A stretch of 64,000 bases of DNA. Source: JAXMCK01 sp046349395 (GTDB lineage: Bacteria > Pseudomonadota > Alphaproteobacteria > Geminicoccales > Geminicoccaceae). Below, piece after piece: positions 15,620-23,928 of this stretch. How positions within the stretch are numbered: position 1 is the first letter of the stretch; each line of letters starts with the position of its first letter. The stretch covers positions 1-64,000 of the forward strand of contig JAXMCK010000010.1 of the NCBI GenBank assembly GCA_046349395.1, in the 5' to 3' direction. The notes below the pieces were generated by a model. It did not search any database. It saw only the letters and a program-made list of their open reading frames with translations, and had not been told where the DNA came from. Both the position numbers and the translations under genes were made by a program.

Positions 15620-16828
15620 ATGCGCATTCGACGGATCGCCGTCATCGCGCTGCTGCTGGCAGCACTCGTCACGGGTGGCTGGTGTGCGGCCGAGGCTCAG
15701 GACAAGCAGGAGTTCGTGCTGACCTATCTCGGGCGGAACGAGCCGCCCGTGCTGCACCTCTCATTGGCCGAGCCGTCCCTCACCGACGAGGGCATCATGG
15801 GTGCCCGGCAAGCGATCCGCGAAAACCAGACGACCGGCAAGTTCCTCGGCCAGGATTTCCGCCTGGAGGAGATCGTGCTGCCGAAGGACGGCGACGCCGT
15901 GGCGGCGTTCAAGGACGCGCTCGCCAAGGGGCAGCGCCTCTTCGTCGTCGATCTCCGCGCACCCGATCTTCTGGCGATCGCGCCGCTGGCGGATGAGGCC
16001 GGCGCGATCGTCTTCAACTCCCGGGCCACGGACGACGATCTCCGCACCGACAAGTGCTTCCTAAGCGTGTTCCACACCGCCCCCTCACGGGCGATGAAGG
16101 CAGACGCGCTCGCCCAGTATCTGGTGTGGAAGCGCTGGCCGAACTGGGTGCTGATCTACGGCTCGCACCCCGAGGACCAGGCGATGGCGGAAGCCTATCG
16201 CCATGCGGCGATCAAGTTCGGCGGCAAGATCGTCGAGGAGCGGCTTTATCAGGACACGGGCGGGGCGCGCCGGACGGACTCCGGCCACGTCCAGGTGCAG
16301 AGCCAGATGCCCGTCTTCACGCAGGGCCTGCCCGACTACGACGTCATGATCGTCGCCGACGAGAGCGAGGTGTTCGGCGACTATATGGAGTTCCGCACCT
16401 GGGACGCACGGCCGGTGGCCGGGACCAGCGGGCTCTCGCCGACAGCCTGGAGCCGGGTCCACGAGCAGTGGGGCGGCACGCAGATGCAGCGGCGGTTCGA
16501 GAAGTTCGCCGGCCGCCCGATGACCGAGCGCGACTACAATGCCTGGGTGGCCGTGCGCTCGCTGGGCGAGGCCGCGACGCGGACCAAGAGCACCGACCCC
16601 AAGGTGCTGCACGATTATCTCATCAGCGATGCGTTCCAGCTCGGCGCCTTCAAGGGCGATCCCGTCACCTACCGGCGCTGGGACCAGCAGTTGCGCGAGC
16701 CGATCCTGCTCGTGACGCCACGGATGCTCGTCTCGGTGTCGCCCCAGGAGCAGTTCCTGCACCAGCGCTCGCGCCTGGACACGCTGGGCTACGACGAGCC
16801 AGAGAGCCGTTGTCGCCTTAATCCCTGA
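15620..16828 (+). CDS. ABC-type substrate-binding protein of the PQQ-dependent alcohol dehydrogenase system (LutA-like)
   Basis: Protein of 402 residues with a signal peptide and a periplasmic type I binding-protein fold. The sequence fits the binding-protein subfamily found with PQQ alcohol dehydrogenases (TIGR03863 type), for example YLGRNEPPVLHLSLAEPS near the start and RDYNAWVAVRSLGEAATRT near residue 340. The homologous protein in the lut cluster of Methylorubrum (LutA) is linked to lanthanide uptake; that role here is inference. The ATG at 15620 is chosen over a 37-residue longer reading because it starts the signal peptide. A hairpin CCTCCCG/CGGGAGG at 15592-15607 lies just upstream. 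No canonical ATPase partner is adjacent. Confidence 0.85.
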   Translation: MRIRRIAVIALLLAALVTGGWCAAEAQDKQEFVLTYLGRNEPPVLHLSLAEPSLTDEGIMGARQAIRENQTTGKFLGQDFRLEEIVLPKDGDAVAAFKDALAKGQRLFVVDLRAPDLLAIAPLADEAGAIVFNSRATDDDLRTDKCFLSVFHTAPSRAMKADALAQYLVWKRWPNWVLIYGSHPEDQAMAEAYRHAAIKFGGKIVEERLYQDTGGARRTDSGHVQVQSQMPVFTQGLPDYDVMIVADESEVFGDYMEFRTWDARPVAGTSGLSPTAWSRVHEQWGGTQMQRRFEKFAGRPMTERDYNAWVAVRSLGEAATRTKSTDPKVLHDYLISDAFQLGAFKGDPVTYRRWDQQLREPILLVTPRMLVSVSPQEQFLHQRSRLDTLGYDEPESRCRLNP

Positions 16829-16846
16829 ACCAAAGAAAAGCACGCC

Positions 16847-17812
16847 ATGCGTCCGACCGCTCTCTCCGCTCTGCTGCTCGCCGCCGCCCTGCCCTCGGCG
16901 GTCACCGCCCGGGAGATCTACGTCTCGAACGAGAAGGGCAACACGGTCACCATCCTCGATGGCGACTCGCTGGCCGTCACCGCGACCATTCCGGTCGGCA
17001 ACCGGCCGCGCGGCATCATCCTCAGCCCCGACGGCAAGTCGCTCTATGTCTGCGCGTCGGACGACGACACGATCCAGGTGATGGATACGGCCACGCACGA
17101 GATCACGGGCACCCTGCCCTCGGGTCCCGATCCCGAGCTGATGGACATCTCGCCGGACGGCAGCCTGATGTACGTCGCCAACGAAGACGACAACATGGTG
17201 ACCGTCGTCGACATCCAGGCCGGCAACGTCGTGACCGAGATCCCGGTCGGCGTGGAGCCCGAGGGCATGGCCGTCAGCCACGACGGGAAGTGGGTCGTCA
17301 ACACGTCCGAGACGACCAACATGGCGCACTTCATCGACACGGACAGCCACGAGATCGTGGACAATGTCCTGGTCGACCAGCGACCGCGTTATGCGCAATG
17401 GACGAGCGACGATGCCGAGATCTGGGTCTCCTCGGAAATCGGCGGCACGGTGTCGGTGATCGACAACGCCACGCGGCAGGTGAAGAACAAGATCGGCTTC
17501 TCGGTGCAGGGTGTGCCCAAGGAGTCCGTCCAGGCGGTCGGCATCCGCATCACCAAGGACCGCAAGCTCGCCTTCGTGGCCCTGGGTCCGTCCAACCGGG
17601 TGGCGGTGATCGACGCCCAGACGAAAGAAGTGCTGAAGTATCTCCTCGTCGGGCAGCGCGTCTGGCAGCTCGCCTTCAGCCCGGACGAGAAGTTCCTCTA
17701 CACCACGAACGGCGTGTCGAACGACATCTCCGTCATCGACGTCGCCAATCTCGAAGTGATCAAGTCGGTCGGCGTCGGCTCCTATCCGTGGGGCGTCGCG
17801 GTTCGCGATTGA
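16847..17812 (+). CDS. PQQ-dependent catabolism-associated beta-propeller protein
   Basis: Protein of 321 residues with a signal peptide (cleavage after VTA) and six to seven YVTN-type repeats, for example REIYVSNEKGNTVTILDG, SLYVCASDDDTIQVMD and FLYTTNGVSNDISVID. It belongs to the YVTN propeller subgroup that travels with the preceding binding protein in PQQ dehydrogenase clusters. It starts 18 bp after that gene. Similar exported propellers occur in lanthanide-utilisation clusters. The ligand is unknown. Confidence 0.88.
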   Translation: MRPTALSALLLAAALPSAVTAREIYVSNEKGNTVTILDGDSLAVTATIPVGNRPRGIILSPDGKSLYVCASDDDTIQVMDTATHEITGTLPSGPDPELMDISPDGSLMYVANEDDNMVTVVDIQAGNVVTEIPVGVEPEGMAVSHDGKWVVNTSETTNMAHFIDTDSHEIVDNVLVDQRPRYAQWTSDDAEIWVSSEIGGTVSVIDNATRQVKNKIGFSVQGVPKESVQAVGIRITKDRKLAFVALGPSNRVAVIDAQTKEVLKYLLVGQRVWQLAFSPDEKFLYTTNGVSNDISVIDVANLEVIKSVGVGSYPWGVAVRD

Positions 17813-17853
17813 TCTCGTTTTATCCCGGTAATCCGTTGGGGAGCACGTTGCAG

Positions 17854-18282
17854 ATGAACGCGAAGATCATGGGCGCCGTCGTCACGGCTCTGGGCCTGGC
17901 CCTTGCTTCCGCCGCAGATGCGGCCGGTCAGTCCGGCCTGCTGACAGGGCGAACCGACCTCGACCCTCTCACTCTTGCCTCCGGCAAGCCGCTCGCCAAG
18001 GGTCCCTACGAGCTCACGGCCGGGAAGTACTATCGGATCGCCATCGAGGCGGACGGCTCGGCCGAACTCGGCGTGTCCGGTGCCGAGTTCTTCCGCAACG
18101 TCTGGGTGAACGAGGTCGTCATCAACAAGATCGAGGTTCGCCCGCTCGGCGTCGACAGCATCGAGTTCGACGACGAAGGTAAGGCGACCATCTCCTTCGT
18201 GCCGATTCGCCCCGGCACCTTCATCCTCCGGATCCCGGGCACATCCGGGGAGACGCAGCAGGCCGTCTTCAATGTGAAGTGA
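17854..18282 (+). CDS. Exported beta-sandwich hypothetical protein
   Basis: Protein of 142 residues with a signal peptide (cleavage near ADA, residue 23). The mature part is rich in beta strands (YYRIAIEADGSAELGVSGAEF, ATISFVPIRPGTFILRIPG), resembling a cupredoxin-like or immunoglobulin-like sandwich, but a cupredoxin copper set of Cys and His is absent. A TTG at 17848 is an alternative start with better spacing to the GGGGAG site. It follows the propeller gene by 41 bp and is probably co-transcribed with it. The name of the family is not recognised. Confidence 0.7.
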   Translation: MNAKIMGAVVTALGLALASAADAAGQSGLLTGRTDLDPLTLASGKPLAKGPYELTAGKYYRIAIEADGSAELGVSGAEFFRNVWVNEVVINKIEVRPLGVDSIEFDDEGKATISFVPIRPGTFILRIPGTSGETQQAVFNVK

Positions 18283-18339
18283 CGCGCTCTCGCGAAGGAT
18301 GGACCCATCATCGATTGGAATCCGTGGGGCTGCGTCGCC

Positions 18340-18771
18340 ATGGTGCTGGCGGCGACGGTCGATACGGCGCGCGCCGGCAATGCGAGCTTGGAGGAACGTC
18401 TGGCCGATGGGTTGGACAATGCCGGCGGTGACGCTCTGCGCGTCGTGTTCGAGTCGCGTGGCGGCCTGCCGGTCTACGGGTTCATCGTGAAGAGCGGTGA
18501 CCGGGGGCTGTCTGTCGGTTGCGATGCGACGACAGGGCGCATCGCGGAGATAGAAGAGGCTGCTGCCAGCAAGGCTGCCACCGGGCGCTACAAAGGTGAG
18601 GTCGAGGAGGTGAAGTGCCTCCTCCAGTCGACGGGTGCCGCGGTCTAGGAAGTCGACGCCGAGATCGCCGACGGCAATGGCGGGTACCACATCTATGTCG
18701 ACCCTGCGACGGGCAGGGTGGGCACGGTCAGTTTCGAATACTGGGAGAGAGGGCGGCCTGCCGCCGAATAG
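18340..18771 (+). pseudogene. PepSY-domain protein interrupted by an amber codon
   Basis: The reading frame 18340-18648 encodes 102 residues with a short hydrophobic start and a PepSY-like segment (LRVVFESRGGLPVYGFIVKSG, then CDATTGRIAEIEE). A TAG at 18646-18648 stops it. The same frame continues for 40 more codons that complete a second PepSY-like unit (EVDAEIADGNGGYHIYVDPATG, then VGTVSFEYW) and ends at a TAG at 18769-18771. The most economical reading is a recent nonsense mutation in a 143-residue periplasmic protein. Readthrough or a functional truncated form cannot be excluded. A terminator follows 47 bp later. Confidence 0.72.
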
Positions 18772-18817
18772 CTTGGTTTCCTTTGCGTTTTTCGTTCGCT
18801 TCGAACTCCGACACCTT

Positions 18818-18845
18818 GGCGCGGCGCAAGCCGCGCCATTTTTCT
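18818..18845 (+). terminator. Rho-independent terminator
   Basis: Perfect 8-bp GC stem GGCGCGGC (18818-18825) and GCCGCGCC (18830-18837) with a GCAA tetraloop, followed by ATTTTTCT. It ends the transcript running from the binding-protein gene through the interrupted PepSY gene. Confidence 0.88.
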
Positions 18846-18967
18846 GTCCGGCAGTCGGCAACCGCCGGAGCACGGGCCGGTTGCACGGCGACGGAAGGGG
18901 TGCCAAACGACCGCGGCATCGTCGACACGAAGCAAGCGCAGAACGCGATCGCAGGGAGCGGCCTCCA

Positions 18968-19594
18968 ATGGCCTTCGTCGATTTGATCCGGGGGCCGGCC
19001 CTGGCCCTGACGGTGGGTATTGCCCTCGCCCTGGCCGGAGGCCGGGCGGTAGCGCAGCAGGCCGACCCCGACTGGCCCTGCCAGCAGATCCTGGTACCCG
19101 AGCTCTCCGGCGGGCAGATGTGGTCGGGGCCATCGCTCGACGGCCTGCCGCCGGCCCCGAACGAGGAGAAGTTCTGGGCCGTCGTGCGCAAGCTGATCGA
19201 CAAGGACGTGCCTCTCGAGACCGTCGGCGGTGAGGTCGACACGTTTCTGGCCACGGCACCTGGCGAGAGGCAGCAGATGGTGGGCATGCTGTTCGTCGCC
19301 AGCCTCGACGAGATCAACCATGCGCGCGGCAAGATGATCGAAGGGCTGAAGCGCTACGGCCGCAACCAGCGGGCGCTGGCGAAACAGGTCTCCGCGGAGA
19401 ACCGGGCCCTGCAGCAGCTGCAGGGTACCGGGGCAGCAGCCGACAAGATCGCCGAGTTGCAGGCGGCCAAGGACTGGGACACGCGGCTGTTCACCGACCG
19501 GCAGAAGACGGGCCGCAATCTGTGCGACCAGCCCGTGCAGCTGGAACAACGGGCCTTCGCGATCGCGCGGCTCTTGCAGGAGAAGCAGTCGTGA
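18968..19594 (+). CDS. Exported hypothetical protein, first gene of a three-gene operon
   Basis: Protein of 208 residues with a signal peptide (cleavage after AVA, about residue 29). The mature protein starts DPDWPCQQILVPELSGGQMWSGPSLDG and is then largely alpha-helical with charged heptads up to the C-terminus, and a second Cys in NLCDQP. Proteins opening with WPCxQ followed by a helical bundle occur in methylotroph quinoprotein clusters, but no function is known to me. The ATG at 18968 follows GGGAGCGGCC. Its stop overlaps the next start by 4 bp (GTGA), so the two are translationally coupled. Confidence 0.72.
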   Translation: MAFVDLIRGPALALTVGIALALAGGRAVAQQADPDWPCQQILVPELSGGQMWSGPSLDGLPPAPNEEKFWAVVRKLIDKDVPLETVGGEVDTFLATAPGERQQMVGMLFVASLDEINHARGKMIEGLKRYGRNQRALAKQVSAENRALQQLQGTGAAADKIAELQAAKDWDTRLFTDRQKTGRNLCDQPVQLEQRAFAIARLLQEKQS

Positions 19595-20253
19595 AGCGTC
19601 GCGCTCTGTTGCTGGCCGGTGCCGGCCTCGCCCTGCTCCCGTCCGGAGCGTTCGCGACGACGGTGGCGGACGCCGTGTTCGGCGCCAACCTGATCGGTGC
19701 CGTCAAGGAGCCCGAGCAGTTCCACTACGCCTATGAGATGACGGGCGACACGTTGCAGCAGCCGGTCACCAGCGACTGGCTGATGGAGGTCCGCAAGATC
19801 GATCCGGACGGCGGGAAGCAGGTCTATTTCGAGCTGTTCTCGGGCTCCGATCAACGCCATTTCGGCCCCATCAGCGCCCGGGAGCAGAACCCGCTCGTCC
19901 TTGTCTTCCTGCAGCGTGACGTGGCTGCGATGAGCAACCTGACGGGCGGGGCACAAGGGTACTTCCAGCAGCAGATCAGGCGGAAGTTCTCGGAGGCGGC
20001 CGAGTCGGAGCAGATCGAGATCGAGGTGGACGGGAAGAAGGTGCCGGCCACGAAGCTGGTGATGCACCCCTTCCGCGACGATCCGAGCATCATGCGCTTC
20101 CCGAAATACAAGGAGAAGGCCTACGAGTTCATCGTCTCGCCGGAGGTGCCGGGCGGCGTGTACCGGCTGGCCTCGAGCACGCCCGATCCGGCCACCGGGA
20201 AAGTGATCCTGGCCGAGACGGTGACCTTTTCGCATGTCGGAGGACAGAAGTGA
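19591..20253 (+). CDS. Exported hypothetical protein, second gene of the operon
   Basis: Protein of 220 residues starting at GTG 19591 with a signal peptide (Arg-rich start, cleavage near AFA, residue 22). The mature part is a mixed alpha/beta protein with EPEQFHYAYEMTG near the start and a C-terminal beta-rich region ending VTFSHVGGQK, reminiscent of outer-membrane-lipoprotein-sorting-like folds. This resemblance is only structural impression. Start and stop each overlap the neighbours by 4 bp. It is uncharacterised and probably acts in the periplasm with its operon partners. Confidence 0.68.
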   Translation: MKRRALLLAGAGLALLPSGAFATTVADAVFGANLIGAVKEPEQFHYAYEMTGDTLQQPVTSDWLMEVRKIDPDGGKQVYFELFSGSDQRHFGPISAREQNPLVLVFLQRDVAAMSNLTGGAQGYFQQQIRRKFSEAAESEQIEIEVDGKKVPATKLVMHPFRDDPSIMRFPKYKEKAYEFIVSPEVPGGVYRLASSTPDPATGKVILAETVTFSHVGGQK

Positions 20254-20618
20254 GCCGCATGCACCCCTCCCCTTCCCTGCTCGCTGCGGCACTGCTGGCG
20301 TTGGCGGCACCCGCGCACGCCGCACCGGCGGGCTACCCGACCGAGGCGCTCGCCGAGTACGTCATGGGCTGCATGGCCTCGAACGGCGATACGCCGGAAG
20401 CGCTCCGCCGCTGCTCCTGCTCGATCGACCACATCGCCGACAAGGTGACCTACGACGACTACGTCAAGGCCGAGACGGTCCTCCGCATGCAGCAGGTCCC
20501 GGGCGGCGACGGTCGCGCCACGATGTTCCGCAACTCGCCCTGGGCGTCGGCCATGGTCGACAAGGTCCGCAACGCCCAGGCGGAAGCGGAGACCACGTGC
20601 TTCGGCGGGAGCCGCTAG
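20250..20618 (+). CDS. Small exported Cys-rich hypothetical protein, third gene of the operon
   Basis: Protein of 122 residues with GTG start at 20250 and a clear signal peptide (cleavage after AHA, about residue 24). The mature domain is small, with cysteines in MGCMAS, RRCSCSIDHI and TTCFGG; the C-S-C arrangement and spacing suggest disulfides. The LRRCSCSIDHIADKVTYDDYVKAE block is a recurrent motif of small periplasmic proteins in methylotroph gene clusters. Function unknown. It is the last gene before the insertion-sequence scar. Confidence 0.72.
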   Translation: MSRMHPSPSLLAAALLALAAPAHAAPAGYPTEALAEYVMGCMASNGDTPEALRRCSCSIDHIADKVTYDDYVKAETVLRMQQVPGGDGRATMFRNSPWASAMVDKVRNAQAEAETTCFGGSR

Positions 20619-21229
20619 CGTCCCGGCGACGCGCCGCCGTTCCGGTCTTTTGGGCTTTGTCGATTGGGGAAGCAGCCGAACGGCGTTGGGCGTGTTTCTG
20701 TAATTCCGTAATAGCGCGGTTCTGGTTTGCAACGTGGCTGGTCGGTGATCGCTGTCGATTCGTGGATGTCGAGGCAGCCCTCCCGACGCCGGCGGCGCTT
20801 GGACCGCTCGGCTTAGAAGCGAACATCCGGACTGCTGCCAAGGCTCCATACGGCGGCAGAGACCGATAGGCGGCTCTATCTGACGCGGTGCCCGGCGGCT
20901 GCTTGGTTGGGTTCGCACCCGCCATGAGCCTGAGTATCTGTGTTCGCTGACGACGCGACGATGCTGACCCAGCGCCCGAATGGCCGCCAGCGGTCTCGGT
21001 GCGGCACCGAGTTCGGTTGCCAGTCCCTGGATCAGGACGACGGCCAGGCCCCGGTCACGATGACTGTAGGTCGTGCCGGACTTGCCGTCCCGGCCGCCAC
21101 GAGCGCATCCCTTTTCGGTCCCCGGGCGCTGTGCTGTCCTTGATAGCCGTCCCGGGCCGTGTCCCCGGAGTTGGTGTAGGAGCGCCGGTTCTCGGCAGGG
21201 CCCCAGGGTTGATGAGGCGGTCACGGCGG
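20619..21229. other. Gene-free stretch bordering the insertion scar
   Basis: About 610 bp with no reading frame of coding character on either strand. It lies between the accessory operon and the decayed IS256-type transposase and probably consists of eroded element or flanking DNA. No repeat or hairpin stood out. Confidence 0.5.
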
Positions 21230-22067
21230 ACAGCCTGCAGACGGGGTTATCGCTCAGGGCGGCGGGCGACTCCGGGCTCATGCAGCGACGGCTGACGGCC
21301 CACTCGTTGCACTGCTCCAGCATGAGCGCGCCGACCAGGCGCACCACCGAGCGGTCGTGCGAAAGAATGCCGATACGTCGGCCCGCGGTTTGATCTCGCC
21401 GTTGCGACGTTCGAGCGGGTTGGTCGATGTGATCTGCGGCCAGTCCTCGCTCAGGAACGTCATGTAGGCGAGCACGTCATCGCGAGCACCGTCCATCAAC
21501 TAGGCGAGATTGGAAAAGCGCCCGCGCAGGGCATCGGCCACCTGCCGCCATTGCGCGTGGGCGGCCTCGGCGGCGTCCAGGGCGAAGATCGTCTTCACCA
21601 TGGCGATGCCAGCCGGACGCGGCCTGGGCGGCACGTGGGCCAGCGCATTCCTGAGCCAGTGCACACGGCACCTCTGATGGTTGGCGCTGAACAGCTTCGC
21701 CGCGGCCGCCCGCAGCGCCTTGTGGTCGTCGGTGACGACGAGCTTCACGCCACGCAGCCCCCTCAGTCGGCCAGATATCGCAGGAACGACTTCCAGAACG
21801 GCTCGGCTTGCGATGCGCCAATGGCGACGCCGAGCGCCTCGCGGCGTCCGTCCGTGTTCACGCCAACGGCAACTATCGCGCCCAGAGACACGATCCGGCC
21901 GGCCGAGCGAACCTTCAGGTGGGTCGCATCGATCCACAGTTACGGCCGCGGCCTGTCAGCCCCCGCGGGACTGCCCGGGTCAACCCTTCGATCGTTCGAG
22001 ACAGGAGGGCATTGACCCGCTCGTCGATTTCCCCGCACAGCCGGCTGACCTGAGAAGGTGGTTGAGG
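21230..22067 (-). pseudogene. Decayed IS256-family transposase, middle and C-terminal part
   Basis: Reading the minus strand in three frames recovers a mutator/IS256-type transposase from about its middle to its end: SQVSRLCGEIDERVNALLS, DATHLKVRSAG, GAIVAVGVNTDGRREALGV, GLRGVKLVVTDDHKAL with the catalytic-core Asp, QRCRVHWLRNALAH, TSTNPLERRNGEIK and LVGALMLEQCNEWAVSRRCM. Frame changes near 21890 and 21360 and a stop at 21500-21502 inactivate it. The N-terminal part is found separately at 23630-23928, beyond the IS110-type element. Confidence 0.85.
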
Positions 22068-23625
22068 GCCTGCGTTGGTGAACAGCGGCGCTGTTCACCG
22101 GTGCACGCAGGCTTCCTGAATCGACCGAGGTGAGCGCCTTCCCCGCCCTCGGGCTTTGCCCAATCCCCCGGAGATGGGGTGGACGGCCCTTGACGGCGTC
22201 GCTGTGCCAGAGTGCGGGCCGTTGAGACCCATGCGGAAGGGATCGTCGGCGATGAGCGTCACCATGATCGGCCTCGACACTGCCAAGGCCGTGTTTCACG
22301 TGCACGGCATAGACGAGGCCGGTAAGGCCCTGGTCAGGCGCAAGCTCCGCCGCCAGGAGGTGATCGGGTTCTTCGAGGCGCAGCCCACGTGCACGGTGGT
22401 GCTGGAGACGTGTGGGGCTGCGCACCACTGGGGGCGTGTTCTGACCGGTCTGGGCCACACGGTGAAGTTGATCGCACCCGAGGCGGTCCGACCGTTCGTG
22501 AAGCGCGGTCGCAAGAACGACGCGGTCGACGCAGCAGCGCTGTGCGAGGCTGCCCGCCGCCCGGAGGTGAAGTTCGTGCCGGTGAAGGGCCTGGAACAGC
22601 AGGCCATGCTGGCGCTGCACGCGGCCCGCGCGCTGCTGGTCAAGCAGCAGACTATGCTGGCCAACGCGCTGCGGAGCCTCGTGGCCGAGTTCGGCGTGGT
22701 GGCACCTCTGGGCTTGGGCAAGTTGGGCGACCTGGTGGCCCAGGTGGAGGCGAGCCTGCCGGGAGCGGCGCGGCAAGCTCTAAGCGTGCTGCAAAGGCAG
22801 TTCCATGCGGCCGGCAGCGCCGCCGCAGAGCTGGAGGCTTCGGTCGTGGCGCACGCCCGGCAGGACGGGACGGCACGAAGGCTGGCGACGATCCCGGGTG
22901 TCGGCCCGATCACGGCCTCGCTGATCGCAGCGACGGTCGTGGATGCAAGCCTGTTCAAGAGCGCCCGCTGCTTCGCCGCCTGGCTCGGCCTCGTACCACG
23001 CCAGCACTCCACGGGCGGCAAGCCACGCCTGGGCCGCATCACCAAGGCAGGCAACGAGCAGATCCGTACGCTCCTGGTGCTCGGTGCCACCTCGATGGTG
23101 CGCCGCGCCGGGCAATGGAACAGCGCAGCCGGCGCCTGGGTCAGAGGCGTCCTCGCCCGTCGGCCGGCACGGCTGGCCACCGTGGCTCTGGCCAACAAGA
23201 TGGCGCGCATCGTCTGGGCCTTGATGGCTCACGAGGAGGACTATCGTTCGTTCAGGCATCTTCCGGCTGCGGTGGCATGAACGGCATGTTCGCCATAGCC
23301 CGTGACCCATCCGAGCGCGAGCTCGGCTGAACCGGCGGGAGGCATCGTTCCGCGTGATGGAAGGCTGCCGATCAGGGCAGTTCAGGCAAGGCCGCGTCTT
23401 CCCTCGCGCCGTGAGCGCGTCCCGGAGATTGGCGCCTGACACGCAAGCGCACACCCATCATGGCCTTGCGGCCGCGACCGCACCCATACAGGCCGGACAT
23501 AAGGGCGCGCCCGACCGGATTCCCTTCCATCGTCGAACGATCCATCCAGCTGCGAATGAGCCGCTACGCCATCCCGACACAAAGACCCTTGCACCTCCCG
23601 GCCGTCCACATAAGGGATGTCAGCA
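22068..23625 (+). mobile_element. IS110-family (IS1111-type) insertion sequence
   Basis: A complete-looking element of about 1.55 kb that splits the IS256-type gene. The limits are inferred from where IS256 homology stops at about 22068 and resumes at about 23630. The left non-coding end has a strong hairpin (22068-22112, arms GCCTGCG/CGCAGGC and GGTGAACAGC/GCTGTTCACC). The right non-coding end of about 345 bp finishes with CCCTTGCACC and GCCGTCCACATA, resembling the right ends of IS1111-type elements as I remember them. Exact ends cannot be fixed without an alignment. Confidence 0.75.
22252..23280 (+). CDS. IS110/IS1111-family transposase (DEDD recombinase)
   Basis: Protein of 342 residues, full length for the family. 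The N-terminal RuvC-like DEDD domain shows GLDTAKAVFHVHG with the first Asp, LETCGAAHHW with Glu, and KNDAVDAAALCEA with the paired Asp residues. The C-terminal transposase_20 domain shows IPGVGPITASLIAA, AAWLGLVPRQHSTGGK and the conserved serine in GATSMVRR. ATG 22252 is used because the 32 residues upstream are not conserved. The frame is intact, so the element may be active. In this family the guide (bridge) RNA is encoded in a non-coding end. Confidence 0.93.
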   Translation: MSVTMIGLDTAKAVFHVHGIDEAGKALVRRKLRRQEVIGFFEAQPTCTVVLETCGAAHHWGRVLTGLGHTVKLIAPEAVRPFVKRGRKNDAVDAAALCEAARRPEVKFVPVKGLEQQAMLALHAARALLVKQQTMLANALRSLVAEFGVVAPLGLGKLGDLVAQVEASLPGAARQALSVLQRQFHAAGSAAAELEASVVAHARQDGTARRLATIPGVGPITASLIAATVVDASLFKSARCFAAWLGLVPRQHSTGGKPRLGRITKAGNEQIRTLLVLGATSMVRRAGQWNSAAGAWVRGVLARRPARLATVALANKMARIVWALMAHEEDYRSFRHLPAAVA

Positions 23626-23629
23626 AAGC

Positions 23630-23928
23630 TGACAGGCGGCGTGGCTGAAGGAATGAGGGCAGATCGGAGGCCTTCGGCAGATTTGTGATGGCAAAGTCGA
23701 TTCGCCCGGCCTGCGTCTCCCGTCGAGAGCGCCGATCTCGACCTCTAGCGATAGCCGTCCCACTGCGTCAGCCGGTCCGGACTGCGGGTCCCCCGCCGGT
23801 GCTCCCGTCCTGCCCTCGACCTCCAGCTCCCTCATGCGCGCCGCCGCAAAGTCCGGAAGCTCACGAACGAGATCACTGTCCCCACCCTTCTCGGTCAGGT
23901 CGATCAGAGGAATCCTGTCGTCGGTCAT
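23630..23928 (-). pseudogene. Decayed IS256-family transposase, N-terminal part
   Basis: The minus strand opens with MTDDRIPLIDLTEKGGDSDL, then FAAARMRELEVEGRTGAPAG, the usual start of IS256-type transposases. After a frame change it continues as ETQAGRIDFAITNLPKASDL and PSFLQPRR, matching the family segment that normally reads RAGTVELRIPKLRKGSYFP-FLEPRR. The rest of the protein is on the far side of the IS110-type element. About 30 residues between the two parts are missing or unrecognisable. Confidence 0.8.

Noticed and set aside
23382..23609. A 75-codon minus-strand frame in the right end of the IS110-type element
   Set aside because: It lies in the structured non-coding end of the element and matches no protein; the IS family normally has no second gene there.
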